A DNA stretch of 64,000 nt from JAHDHW01 sp965220465 (GTDB lineage Bacteria > Bacteroidota > Bacteroidia > Chitinophagales > Saprospiraceae): positions 439,702 to 503,701 of the forward strand of contig CBDCPZ010000022.1 in NCBI GenBank assembly GCA_965220465.1, read 5' to 3'. The notes beneath the pieces were generated by a model. That model was not told the origin of the DNA and ran no database searches. It saw only the letters and a program-made list of their open reading frames with translations. Below, in pieces: positions 17,648-26,903 of this stretch; positions within the stretch are counted from its first letter, which is position 1, and each line of letters starts with the position of its first letter. The translations under genes and the position numbers were made by a program.

Positions 17648-19264
17648 TTATTGTGCCAACACATTTTCTTTAGGAGCAGCTTGTAATATTTCATCACTTG
17701 CTTCCGAAGCAAATTGTTTAAAATTTTCATTAAAAGATTTCGCTAACTGCTGTGCTTTTTGATAATATTTTGATTCATCGCTCCAAGTATTACTAGGGTC
17801 CAACATTTTTTCAGGAACATTAGGACAAGTTAAAGGCATTTGTAAACCAAAAACTTTGTGACGTACAAATTCCACATTAGCAAGTTTTCCTTCTAATGCC
17901 GCACCGATCATAGCACGAGTGTAATTTAATTTAATCCGGCTACCAACTCCGTAACCTCCACCGGTCCAGCCAGTGTTAATCAGCCAAACGTTGACTTTAT
18001 GTTCCTGCATTTTTTTGCCTAACATTTCAGCATATTGAGTTGGATGAAGCGGTAAAAACGGTGAACCAAAGCAAGCAGAGAAAGTTGTTTGTGGTTCATT
18101 GATTCCTTCTTCGGTTCCGGCGACTTTTGCAGTGTACCCCGAAATAAAATGATACATGGCCTGGCCAGGAGTAAGTTTTGAAATTGGAGGTAAAACGCCA
18201 AAAGCATCGCAAGTCAAAAAGAAAATATTAGTTGGAATGCCCCCTTTCGATTCAGGTAGAGCATTATCAATATGATGGATTGGATAAGAAACCCTTGTAT
18301 TTTGAGTAATTTCATCATTGAAATAATCCGGGGTACGGGTTCCCTCCAAAAACTTGATGTTTTCGAGAATTGCGTGGTGCCGAATTGCTTTATAAATATC
18401 TGGTTCTTTTTCTTCAGTCAAATCAATGGTTTTTGCATAACACCCTCCTTCAAAATTGAAGACACCATCATTTGACCAACCATGTTCATCATCTCCAATC
18501 AAAAATCGTTCAGGATCTGCTGACAAAGTTGTTTTTCCGGTTCCACTGAGTCCAAAAAAGATAGCAGTATCGCCTTGTTTTCCAACATTTGCGGAGCAAT
18601 GCATCGATAAAACCTTGTGGGTTACAGGAAGCACGTAATTAAGGACAGAGAAAATTCCTTTTTTGATCTCACCGGTATATCCGGTTCCGCCAATGATAAT
18701 TTGTTTTTTAGAAAAATTGAGAATGGCAAAATTATGTTGACGTGTACCATCAACTTGTGGATCAGCCACTAATCCAGGAGCACATAATATAGTCCAATCC
18801 GTTTTAAAGTTTTTAATTTCGTCTGCACCAGGCCGTAAAAACATGTTATAGGCGAACTGATTGCTCCAGGGATATTCAGAAACCAAACGAATGTTTAATC
18901 GGTATTTTTCGTCAGCACAAGCATAGGCATCTCTAACATAAATGTCTTTGTCTGAGAAATAATTTGTTATTTTTTTATAAAGCTGATCAAATTTTTTAGC
19001 ATCAAAAGCTTTGTTAACCTTTCCCCAGTTGACCGTGTTTAAAGTAACCTCATCTTCAACGATAAATCGATCAGCAGGAGAACGGCCGGTGAATTCTCCG
19101 GTATCAATACAAAGTGCACCAGTAACGGATAATACTCCTTGATTATTTTTAATGGAATGTTCAATAAGTTCTTCGGGGGTCATATTCCAATAAGCAGTAC
19201 GAAAATCTGAAATACCTATTGATTTTAAATCCATGTTAGGATTTTTAGGTCCAATCTCTTTCAT
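17648..19264 (-). CDS. pckA: Phosphoenolpyruvate carboxykinase (ATP)
   Basis: 538 residues. Converts oxaloacetate and ATP to phosphoenolpyruvate and CO2, the entry step of gluconeogenesis. Motifs: RSPADRFIVED near the N-terminus (substrate Arg), MHCSANVG, the kinase-1 loop GLSGTGKTTLSAD (about 243), the metal-binding LIGDDEHGWSNDG (about 262), and NTGWTGGGYGVGSRI (about 430). Full length. The upstream region has a -7 element at 19412-19419, implying a leader of about 140 bases. Monocistronic, with its own terminator. Confidence 0.97.
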   Translation of the reverse strand: MKEIGPKNPNMDLKSIGISDFRTAYWNMTPEELIEHSIKNNQGVLSVTGALCIDTGEFTGRSPADRFIVEDEVTLNTVNWGKVNKAFDAKKFDQLYKKITNYFSDKDIYVRDAYACADEKYRLNIRLVSEYPWSNQFAYNMFLRPGADEIKNFKTDWTILCAPGLVADPQVDGTRQHNFAILNFSKKQIIIGGTGYTGEIKKGIFSVLNYVLPVTHKVLSMHCSANVGKQGDTAIFFGLSGTGKTTLSADPERFLIGDDEHGWSNDGVFNFEGGCYAKTIDLTEEKEPDIYKAIRHHAILENIKFLEGTRTPDYFNDEITQNTRVSYPIHHIDNALPESKGGIPTNIFFLTCDAFGVLPPISKLTPGQAMYHFISGYTAKVAGTEEGINEPQTTFSACFGSPFLPLHPTQYAEMLGKKMQEHKVNVWLINTGWTGGGYGVGSRIKLNYTRAMIGAALEGKLANVEFVRHKVFGLQMPLTCPNVPEKMLDPSNTWSDESKYYQKAQQLAKSFNENFKQFASEASDEILQAAPKENVLAQ

Positions 19265-19571
19265 AAAATTTGATTTGAAAAACTATAATCGCTAACAATG
19301 AAAATCAATTCACTTTTTGTCAGCTATTTTAGTTTTTTGGTTAAGGCTTTTTAAATATTTGTTAGCGTTTTGTTGCTGAATTCAAATTCAAGTTCGTTAA
19401 AAAAAGTTTGGCAAAGTTAAGGTAAATATCTATAACTTTTCACTAATCTTTGTCACCCTTCTTTATGGATTTTATCAATTTTGCCTTAGGGTACATTTCA
19501 CAAAAAGGATTTAATTAATTGATTTATAGTTTTTTATAAAAAAAACATAAAAAGTAAGAAAGTATAAATAT
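19265..19571. other. 307-bp intergenic region
   Basis: Between the pckA start and the stop of the TonB-dependent receptor, both leftward. Contains the pckA -7 element at 19412. The rest is very AT-rich, without an ORF or a convincing GC-rich hairpin. Confidence 0.5.
19412..19419 (-). promoter_or_regulatory. Probable -7 element of pckA
   Basis: TAACTTTG on the minus strand matches TAnnTTTG, 148 bases before the pckA ATG; no clear -33 TTG. Confidence 0.45.
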
Positions 19572-22217
19572 TTAAAAATTCCCTCTGAGTGATAGAATAA
19601 AATTGCGGCCAGGAGCACTGATTGTAGATGCAAAATGGCGGTAATGAATATCCATTATATTTTCTACGGCTAAATTTATACTAAAGTGTTCGTTAAATTG
19701 ATACGAAGAATAAACATTATAGGTTACCCAAGCAGGCAACCCTTTATATATAGATTCACACGCTGTGGGGTTTTTATTAATTAACCCAAATTCAATATTA
19801 TCAGCCATACCTTCTCTATTGATTTCCAAACCACAAGTAGGGTGGTAGTCAATATAATTTACCGCATACTCATCAGTATGCTTGGCTCCGCTATATCTCA
19901 CGACTCCTTCTATTTTGAATTTGCCTTTTTGAAAAGTGACACTAGTCTGGCCATACAAGGGAGGGATATGATCAAGTGGAACTAATGTATCAATCCTGAT
20001 ATTTTCCCCTTCCTCAATATATTTTCTTCTTCCTTTTGTATAGTTGATTCCAGATTTTATTATAATCTGGTTTTTGATGTTGAGCAATAAATTACCTGAA
20101 GCCCCTTGAATCGTCGCATATCCGGTATTTTTGTTTTGGTGGACGATATGTGACTTTCCTTCAACAACAATGGTAGAATCTCCATTAGGAAGCACGCCCA
20201 ATTCTCTGACAATCGCATCGGTCAATTCTGTATAAAACCCGGTGCAACTAATTTTAAATGAAACCCCTTCATTTGCACGTACAACGCCAAATTGTTTGGC
20301 AATTGTTAATTCATAATTTATTGAATACTCTGGCTGCAACTCTAAGTTTGGAATAGTAATATAACCATTTTTAGGGCGTATTTTGGCTAAATCATCGAGA
20401 TTTGGCGCACGGAAAGCTGTCGAAACTACGGACCTGATTTGCCAGAGATCTTTAGAATTCCAGATAAGCCCGGCTCCCCATGTCAAGGCACTATTTTTAT
20501 TGATAATTCCTTGATAATAGGACTCTGGCCAGTCAATTAATGAAGCGTCTGACCTTAAATAGTTGATATTGGTTTTAATATCCGTAAAACGGGCACCTAA
20601 GTTAAAGCGTAAACTAGAATCTCGGCTTATCCAATGGTAGTTTAAGTAAGCACCAAGATTTTGCATTGAGTTACCACCACTTGGATAACGAGTCAGTTCA
20701 TTATATACAATTTTTCCGTTGCTAATATTTGTACTACCTGCTGTGGCGAGTACTTTATTATAACTCACTTCAAAACCATAAGAAAGGTTATGTCTATTTT
20801 TTTTGTCAAGGTATTTATCAAAATCTGCCGTGATAGAATAGATGTAAATATCATTGAGTTGAAAGGATCTATGAGATTTACGATATTTTCTTTTTAAAAG
20901 GTCTTCATCAATTTTTTGAAAACTACCTATTAGTGTTGCTTTATCGAAAAAAGCTGTTGATTTTAGGGTTTGCATTTTTAGAGAAGCCAATAATCTTTGT
21001 TGTGGCCCGTAATACCATTCAGCCCATTTCAAGCGGTCAGCAGATTCAAGTGTGTCTGTAAGGTTATCATATCTGGGAACATTACTTGATGTGGAATATT
21101 GCATATTTAAAATGAAAGAGAGGTGTTCACTAGGCTGATATTTTACCTTCTGCAAAAAATCGATCTGATCGTATCCGGTAACCGATTGTTCGTTTACGTC
21201 ACCAGATCGGATTTCATCGACATTTTCATTTCGAAAGGCATAAAATTTTCGTTTTCCAAAATCTGGATAATTGTCAGGACGAACCTTGCCAGCTGTTAAA
21301 TCACCAAAACTTGAATAAGTAATACTGGAAAGAGATCCCCAACGACGTGTTCCGTAATCTAAATCTGCATGGAAGGTTTTTTCAGTATTGGCAGTTGAAA
21401 AACGGGTATAGGCATTTGTGTTAAATTGAAAGTCTTTGCCTTTTTTATTATAAATTAATTTTGGATCGCGGGTTCGGTAATGAATTACCCCACCCAACGC
21501 ATCGCTTCCATACATCAGTGAGCCCGGGCCATAAATTACTTCTATTTGCTCAAGAATAGAATTGTCAAGGGTAATTGAATTCTGTAAATGACCACTTCTA
21601 TAAACGGCATTATTCATTCTGACACCATCGATAACTAGCAAAACACGATTACCTTCAAAACCACGTATAATTGGACTACCTCCGCCAAGTTGCGTCTTTT
21701 GAATATAAACATCAGCATTTTCTCTTAAAACATCTGCGCCTGTTTGAGCATTTGAAAAAGCAATATCTTGCCTTGAGATACGCTGAACGATATAAGGGAT
21801 TTCTTCTTCAGCTTGATCCTTACGGCCCACTACTACAGCAACTTCAAGCTGAATACTAGCTACGACCATCTTGACGATGCCCTTCATTTTGTCACGTAAC
21901 TCAAAAAATGGAATTTTCCGGGTCTGATAACCGACATAAGAAATTTCGATAATATCGCGATGTCCAATATTTTCCAAAAAAGCCTGCCCATCTGTGTTTG
22001 TTGTTGTGCCGTTTTTTAAAGTAGCATTCCAAACCGTAGCTCCAATGAGTGGCTCACGCGTCTTGCTATCTATAATAGTTAAGGTATAATTTTGAGTAAT
22101 CAGAGAAGAATAAGAAGAGGCTTTTGTGTAGAAAGGAAGGGACGTTATTGCCCAAATTAAGAAGAGGGGCAAACACCAACTGAAAAGAAATTTTATTACT
22201 AGGTGAATGTTATTCAA
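19572..22217 (-). CDS. TonB-dependent outer-membrane receptor
   Basis: 881 residues. Signal peptide, then a carboxypeptidase-D-like beta domain (about 43-120, with SKTREPLIGATVWN), a plug domain (about 135-245; SPIIRGFEGNRVLLVIDGVR, IEVIYGPGSLMYGSDALGG) and a 22-strand barrel ending in FILSLRGNF with terminal Phe. It resembles haem- or siderophore-type receptors, but the substrate is not readable. The only possible start is TTG at 22217, because a stop codon lies in frame eight codons upstream and no ATG is near. That start sits four bases after the histidine-kinase stop, which suggests translational coupling. Confidence 0.93.
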   Translation of the reverse strand: MNNIHLVIKFLFSWCLPLFLIWAITSLPFYTKASSYSSLITQNYTLTIIDSKTREPLIGATVWNATLKNGTTTNTDGQAFLENIGHRDIIEISYVGYQTRKIPFFELRDKMKGIVKMVVASIQLEVAVVVGRKDQAEEEIPYIVQRISRQDIAFSNAQTGADVLRENADVYIQKTQLGGGSPIIRGFEGNRVLLVIDGVRMNNAVYRSGHLQNSITLDNSILEQIEVIYGPGSLMYGSDALGGVIHYRTRDPKLIYNKKGKDFQFNTNAYTRFSTANTEKTFHADLDYGTRRWGSLSSITYSSFGDLTAGKVRPDNYPDFGKRKFYAFRNENVDEIRSGDVNEQSVTGYDQIDFLQKVKYQPSEHLSFILNMQYSTSSNVPRYDNLTDTLESADRLKWAEWYYGPQQRLLASLKMQTLKSTAFFDKATLIGSFQKIDEDLLKRKYRKSHRSFQLNDIYIYSITADFDKYLDKKNRHNLSYGFEVSYNKVLATAGSTNISNGKIVYNELTRYPSGGNSMQNLGAYLNYHWISRDSSLRFNLGARFTDIKTNINYLRSDASLIDWPESYYQGIINKNSALTWGAGLIWNSKDLWQIRSVVSTAFRAPNLDDLAKIRPKNGYITIPNLELQPEYSINYELTIAKQFGVVRANEGVSFKISCTGFYTELTDAIVRELGVLPNGDSTIVVEGKSHIVHQNKNTGYATIQGASGNLLLNIKNQIIIKSGINYTKGRRKYIEEGENIRIDTLVPLDHIPPLYGQTSVTFQKGKFKIEGVVRYSGAKHTDEYAVNYIDYHPTCGLEINREGMADNIEFGLINKNPTACESIYKGLPAWVTYNVYSSYQFNEHFSINLAVENIMDIHYRHFASTISAPGRNFILSLRGNF

Positions 22218-22221
22218 AGTG

Positions 22222-23385
22222 TTATTCCTTGGGGAGTTTTATGGTAAAAGTAGTCCCGATATTTATCAAGGATTTTTTCACAAATATCCTGCCAGAGTGG
22301 TAAGTTTCAATGATACGTTTTGCAAGTGAAAGACCTAAACCCCAACCTCTTTTTTTAGTCGTATATCCAGGCTGGAAAACAGTCTTAAGTTTTGAAGAAG
22401 GGATGCCTTTTCCGGTATCCGAAATATCAATGACCACAAATCCTTTTTCTTCATAAATTTCAGCATTGATTTCTCCAGTCCCTTCCATTGCATCAAGCGC
22501 ATTTCGCAATAAATTTTCGATAACCCAATCAAAAAGATGCGGATTAATTTTGGCATACAAAGGAGGAGTAACTAATCCGGGAAAATTAAACGCCACTTTC
22601 CTTGGCGCCCTTTTTTGCATATACAATCTGCAGCTTTCCAATTCTTCATAAATATTTACTTTTTCAAGGTCAGGTGCAGAACCTATTTTCGAAAAACGGT
22701 CGGCAACTAAATCAAGTCTTTTTACATCATTTCCCAATTCAGTTACAACTTCATTGATGTTTTCATTGTCACCAGCCATCATTTTGAGATGTTCAATCCA
22801 GGCCATAATTGCTGAAATTGGGGTTCCTAACTGATGGGCTGTTTCCTTTGCCATCCCAACCCAAACCCGGTTTTGCTCTGCACGTCTGGCGGAACTGAAT
22901 CCCAGATAACCGAAAGAAATAAACGCGGCAATTAATATAAACTGAACAATTGGTAAATATTGTAAAAGAACGAGGATCGTAGAATCTTTATAATATAAAA
23001 AACCACCAAATGTCTCTATCGGCTCTTTTCCCGATGCTTTCAAGTTTTCAAGCTCTTTTTGCAAGAAAACAGTATTCGTATCTTTCTCTTCTCCGAAATT
23101 GATTGCAAAGTTTATCGTTCCTCCTTCACTTACCCAGATGATTGGAATAGTGGTGTTGGATTCTAATAACTTGATGTGAAGTGTAAAATCGCATTGATCA
23201 AAATCTTCATTGTCCGTGTCATTAATCAAATCCTGCGCAAGTCCCCATTGATCCACTTTATTACGTTCTTCAATAGTCAGTTTATCTGCCAGGTAATTGG
23301 TATATGCCATCGAAATAGCAACGATAAAAATACCGGAAATTGCCAAAGATATTTTCCAACGAGATTTTTGAGCGTAAATGTCCAT
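22222..23385 (-). CDS. Sensor histidine kinase (orphan)
   Basis: 387 residues. Membrane helix about 12-30, periplasmic sensor region about 35-138, second helix about 140-162, then HisKA with the phospho-acceptor H184 (AKETAHQLGTPIS) and HATPase_c with N box ENLLRNALDAM, G1 DTGKGIP and G2 GWGLGLSLAK. All catalytic boxes are intact. No response regulator is encoded nearby. Instead the next gene, four bases on, is a TonB-dependent receptor, which may be the uptake system it controls or its signal source. The periplasmic part carries no named sensor domain that I can recognise. Confidence 0.92.
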   Translation of the reverse strand: MDIYAQKSRWKISLAISGIFIVAISMAYTNYLADKLTIEERNKVDQWGLAQDLINDTDNEDFDQCDFTLHIKLLESNTTIPIIWVSEGGTINFAINFGEEKDTNTVFLQKELENLKASGKEPIETFGGFLYYKDSTILVLLQYLPIVQFILIAAFISFGYLGFSSARRAEQNRVWVGMAKETAHQLGTPISAIMAWIEHLKMMAGDNENINEVVTELGNDVKRLDLVADRFSKIGSAPDLEKVNIYEELESCRLYMQKRAPRKVAFNFPGLVTPPLYAKINPHLFDWVIENLLRNALDAMEGTGEINAEIYEEKGFVVIDISDTGKGIPSSKLKTVFQPGYTTKKRGWGLGLSLAKRIIETYHSGRIFVKKSLINIGTTFTIKLPKE

Positions 23386-23504
23386 TCTATAATTTATGTG
23401 TGGTTTAGGTGATTCGTTTGAAAGTTCTTAATATTTTAATTACTCGATCAAAACCTATTTACCAATAAGCTAAAACCTTCCCAAATATACTAATTGATAA
23501 ACGA

Positions 23505-24533
23505 TTACTGACCTTTGGTGTTGTTCAAGAATGCCTCTACTCTTTCTTGGGCATTTTTTCGGACATTGGAATAATATAAATTGTAATCTCCAACATGGTA
23601 ATTTTTAAACCAAACAAAAAAACTTCCTGGAAAACGGGGCTTGGTTAACCACAGTAAGCCATCATGGATCTGAGCGTCTGCCAATTGAGTATAAAAACTC
23701 TTTTCAAATTTTCTTAGCACAGAACCTTCATTGAATTTTTTGTCAACATAATTTTCGTTGGTCATCCAGCTTAATGGATTCGTTACAGCGATGTTATTAT
23801 TTGGTAGAAACTTTTTAGGATGGTGCCCTTTTTGCCAGCTACGCCAGCTACAAAAACAATTGGTTTCATCAGGACTTTCACAAATTTTAATATTTTTAAA
23901 ATAATCTTCCGGCACAGGGATGCCAACCAAATAAGCTACGACCAGTTTTTCCTGCAATGGTTTTCCATCAAAAAACTCTCTAATCAGCGATTTTGCGTGT
24001 GTAGTTCCCTGGCTATGTCCAGCAATGATGATTGGTCGTCCGTTGTTGTAGTGTTCCAGATAATACAAAAAGGCAGTCCGTACATCCTGATATGCCAATT
24101 CAAAGGCTTGTTTAACTGCTGAAGTATCCTTATGATAATAGGCGTTTAGATGTGCCTGTCGGTATCTCGGGGCGTACACTCTTCCAACGCCATTGAAGAT
24201 ACTGGCCTGATTAAGAATAGCACCCTTATCTGTTTTTTCGTTTAGCTTTTTATCATTCACGGGGCCATTCCATGTGTTTTGGCCTCTATCTCCTGTAAAA
24301 GTCGTCGGATGCAGAAAAAAAACATCGACTAAAGCTGTTGCCTGATGGTCGATTAAAGAGGGATGAGGTGTCCGATCAGCACCGTCTTTTTTTGTAGGTA
24401 AGGCAGCCCAACTATCTGAATTGCTGTAATCGGGCGCAATAGGAATTTTTTTTATTGAAAAACTGCCTTTAGGTTTTATTGAACAGGCATTTATTAAAAG
24501 TAAAGCGCTAATCAGAATTAAAAATCTAGACAT
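23505..24533 (-). CDS. DUF3089-family alpha/beta-hydrolase lipoprotein
   Basis: 342 residues. Lipoprotein signal ending LLINAC at residue 17. The mature part matches the DUF3089 pattern: VDVFFLHPTTFTGDRG (about 70), YAPRYRQAHLNAYY, and the nucleophile elbow IIAGHSQGTTHAKSLI (about 170), a GxSxG serine-hydrolase motif. C-terminal DGLLWLTKPRF and NYHVGDYNLYY are also typical. Predicted envelope-anchored esterase or lipase of unknown substrate. It stands alone, transcribed divergently from rlmN. Confidence 0.85.
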   Translation of the reverse strand: MSRFLILISALLLINACSIKPKGSFSIKKIPIAPDYSNSDSWAALPTKKDGADRTPHPSLIDHQATALVDVFFLHPTTFTGDRGQNTWNGPVNDKKLNEKTDKGAILNQASIFNGVGRVYAPRYRQAHLNAYYHKDTSAVKQAFELAYQDVRTAFLYYLEHYNNGRPIIIAGHSQGTTHAKSLIREFFDGKPLQEKLVVAYLVGIPVPEDYFKNIKICESPDETNCFCSWRSWQKGHHPKKFLPNNNIAVTNPLSWMTNENYVDKKFNEGSVLRKFEKSFYTQLADAQIHDGLLWLTKPRFPGSFFVWFKNYHVGDYNLYYSNVRKNAQERVEAFLNNTKGQ

Positions 24534-24700
24534 TGGGTGTCGTTTAAAACTGTAAAATGGTTAACAATATAGCTATTCGAATAAATGTGAAATTAGATAA
24601 AATGAGGCAGATACTTTTTTAATTTCATAATATTAAATAATCGAAGATAAACTCAAGCTAATGAAAACAGGTTTCCCCTTTAGTTTTCTGCTTTTAATTA

Positions 24701-24729
24701 TTGCCTTTTATTTAATCCCCTTATCTTTG
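24701..24729 (+). promoter_or_regulatory. rlmN promoter, TTG-N18-TATCTTTG
   Basis: A full Bacteroidota-type promoter: TTG at 24701-24703, an 18-base spacer and TATCTTTG at 24722-24729. The ATG of rlmN follows only four bases later, so the transcript would start at or next to the start codon. Confidence 0.65.
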
Positions 24730-24733
24730 CAGG

Positions 24734-25786
24734 ATGAATGCAAATGTGGTAAAGGCTGATATCCGGCAATTTTCAAAAGAAGAGTTAACCAACATTTTCA
24801 CGGAAATGGGGGAGCCTCGCTTTCGTGCCAATCAGGTTTATGAATGGCTTTTTCAAAAAGGGGCAACTACTTTTGAAGAGATGACCAACCTCTCCAAAAA
24901 GTTGCGCGAACAACTTTCAGGATCATTTGCTATCAATGCGATTAAAGAAGATAAAGTCCAGCAGAGTTTAGATGGAACGATTAAATCGCGTTACCGTCTG
25001 CATGACGGCCATATGATCGAAGCTGTTTTGATTCCGGTACCGGTTGACAATCGTTTTACGGTTTGTGTTTCCTCGCAGGTTGGCTGTAGCCTTGCCTGTA
25101 CTTTTTGTGCTACCGGTCGGATGGATAGGGTTCGAAATCTTGATGCCTCTGAAATTTATGATCAAGTTGTTTCTGTAAACAATCAAGCGCTTCAAACCTT
25201 TGATCATCAATTGACCAATATCGTTTACATGGGCATGGGAGAACCTTTGTTAGCTTATAAAAATGTATTGAAAAGTATTGAATATTTGACCTCTCCAGAA
25301 GGTTTGAATATGTCTCCAAAGCGAATTACGGTGAGCACTGCAGGAATTGCCAAAATGATTAAAAAACTAGCGGACGACGAAGTGAAGTTTAATTTAGCGC
25401 TTTCTCTTCATGCGGCTGATGATGAAAAGCGCGATAAAATTATGCCGATCAATGAGCAAAATAATTTAGCTGCGCTGATGGATGCCATTGAATATTTTTA
25501 TAAAAAAACCCGAAATCGCATTAGCTATGAATACATTGCGTTTCAAAACTTCAACGATAGTTTAGTAGATGCTGCAAATCTCGTAAAGCTATGTAAGCGA
25601 TTTCCGGTGAAAGTCAATATTATTGAATACAATCCAATTGACGGCGCTCCTTTCTTAAAATCATCGGAAGACAATATCGACAACTTTGCAAAGTACCTCC
25701 GTGAAAGAGACGTAATGGTAACCGTTAGGCGAAGCCGCGGGAAAGATATCGATGCTGCTTGCGGCCAACTCGCCAACAAGGAATAA
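24734..25786 (+). CDS. rlmN: 23S rRNA A2503 / tRNA A37 C2-methyltransferase RlmN
   Basis: 350 residues. Radical-SAM enzyme that methylates C2 of A2503 in 23S rRNA and A37 in some tRNAs. N-terminal accessory domain (FRANQVYEWLFQKGATTFEE), the [4Fe-4S] motif CSLACTFC (CxxxCxxC, about 117-124), GMGEPLLAY (about 160), TVSTAGIAKMI, NLALSLHA, and the C-terminal catalytic Cys in DIDAACGQL. All catalytic cysteines are present. The ATG at 24734 lies four bases past the -7 element, suggesting a leaderless or nearly leaderless mRNA. Confidence 0.96.
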   Translation: MNANVVKADIRQFSKEELTNIFTEMGEPRFRANQVYEWLFQKGATTFEEMTNLSKKLREQLSGSFAINAIKEDKVQQSLDGTIKSRYRLHDGHMIEAVLIPVPVDNRFTVCVSSQVGCSLACTFCATGRMDRVRNLDASEIYDQVVSVNNQALQTFDHQLTNIVYMGMGEPLLAYKNVLKSIEYLTSPEGLNMSPKRITVSTAGIAKMIKKLADDEVKFNLALSLHAADDEKRDKIMPINEQNNLAALMDAIEYFYKKTRNRISYEYIAFQNFNDSLVDAANLVKLCKRFPVKVNIIEYNPIDGAPFLKSSEDNIDNFAKYLRERDVMVTVRRSRGKDIDAACGQLANKE

Positions 25787-26152
25787 ATAGTTATCCGAAA
25801 GTAATTTTTGTAAAAAAGGATTGAAATTTTGATTGAACCCTAAAGTTTAACATTTGAACGACCTTTCCAAAAAATGTTAAAACGGCTTTTTCTTTTCTTT
25901 GAAAACAGCCTCCAATCTCCTGTAAATTAGCCTATTTAACAACTCTTAACTATAAAGCATTAACCTTTAATGCACTGTTAAATTCACTCCATTAACGGCT
26001 GCATAAGAATTTGGTAACAGACCTTAACACTTTTATCAAGTCTATTTGTCATGTAAATGATAACGAAATAATGGTTATCGAGAAGGGATACTTTTTTAAT
26101 TATAAATATTCCCAAATCTTATTTTATAACCCAGTTAATAAAATCAACAAAC
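25787..26152. other. 366-bp regulatory-looking region upstream of the motor cassette
   Basis: No credible gene. It holds five TTAAC pentamers within 93 bp (starting 25936, 25946, 25960, 25992, 26024), another at 25847, and a perfect 7-bp dyad GCATTAA-CCT-TTAATGC at 25957-25973. This looks like an operator region for the cassette that begins at 26153. Confidence 0.45.
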
Positions 26153-26899
26153 ATGAAAAAGATTGCATTATTATTCACGCTATTTCTACCATTAAGCTTG
26201 ATGACTCTTAAAGCGCAACACAATTCTTTTTTTATCGGAGCCAATGGCGGAGTGAATTTATCCAAGTTCAAGTTTACGGAAGATCTAAAAGAATTATATC
26301 CTTCTTCCAACAAGTTATTGGGCTTGAATGGAGGCGTTGAGCTAGGATTTGAAATTCAAAATTTTACAATTTCAACAGGTGTTCAATACAGTCAAAAAGG
26401 CAGCGAATACCAAACGGATAATTTTGAAGACGAAAACGGAATAGGATATTATTCGGCAAAGGAGAAATTACACTTTGTAAGCATTCCAATATTGTTTGGT
26501 TATCGAAAATATTTTGGTGAAAAGATAGGATTGACTTTCGCTTTTGGTCCCTCAATAAATTTTGGTGTTGGTGGCAAAATCGATGACCAGATCGAATATT
26601 TTGGTAGTGATCAGATTGAAACACAAAACTATAAGGTGCTTTTCGGAGAAGGGGTGAATGATGATTACAAAAGTACCCAAATGGGATTTCAGGTTTCACC
26701 TGGTTTGATTTTTAATGTCAACAACAAAAGCAAGCTCAAATTTAACGTGACATGGGACTTCGGATCAAGCGATTCCTTCAATCCGCGGTATAAAAATGCC
26801 AATGATTTCTTTGCAGATAACAAAGGAGATCAATTAAACCGGACGACGATGTTTTCCATCGGATATGAATACCATTTTTCATTTGGAGATAAATATTAG
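26153..26899 (+). CDS. Outer-membrane beta-barrel protein (PorT-like), cassette gene 1
   Basis: 248 residues. Sec signal peptide 1-21 (MKKIALLFTLFLPLSL ... LKAQ), then short amphipathic beta strands typical of the porin-like OMP_b-brl_2/PorT group: GANGGVNLSKFKF, FEIQNFTISTGVQYSQKGSE, HFVSIPILFGYRKYFG, GLTFAFGPSINFGVG, QVSPGLIFNV, SIGYEYHFSFGDKY. Predicted 8- to 10-stranded barrel. The next gene begins four bases after its stop, so it is probably the outer-membrane part of the same operon as the zinc-ribbon and stator genes. Confidence 0.85.
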   Translation: MKKIALLFTLFLPLSLMTLKAQHNSFFIGANGGVNLSKFKFTEDLKELYPSSNKLLGLNGGVELGFEIQNFTISTGVQYSQKGSEYQTDNFEDENGIGYYSAKEKLHFVSIPILFGYRKYFGEKIGLTFAFGPSINFGVGGKIDDQIEYFGSDQIETQNYKVLFGEGVNDDYKSTQMGFQVSPGLIFNVNNKSKLKFNVTWDFGSSDSFNPRYKNANDFFADNKGDQLNRTTMFSIGYEYHFSFGDKY

Positions 26900-26903
26900 A
26901 AAC

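Noticed and set aside
24661..24759. 32-residue open frame with a hydrophobic, signal-like stretch overlapping the rlmN start
   Set aside because: It covers the rlmN promoter, and T-rich promoter DNA readily encodes Leu/Phe/Ile runs. Without conservation data I do not call it a leader peptide.
26011..26211. 66-residue open frame upstream of the barrel gene
   Set aside because: Starts in the operator-like region, overlaps the signal peptide of the barrel protein in another frame, and has no protein-like features.
26865..26903. Upstream extension of the zinc-ribbon gene
   Set aside because: The extra 13 codons lie inside the end of the barrel gene in another frame; ATG 26904 gives normal operon spacing and a clean zinc-ribbon N-terminus.
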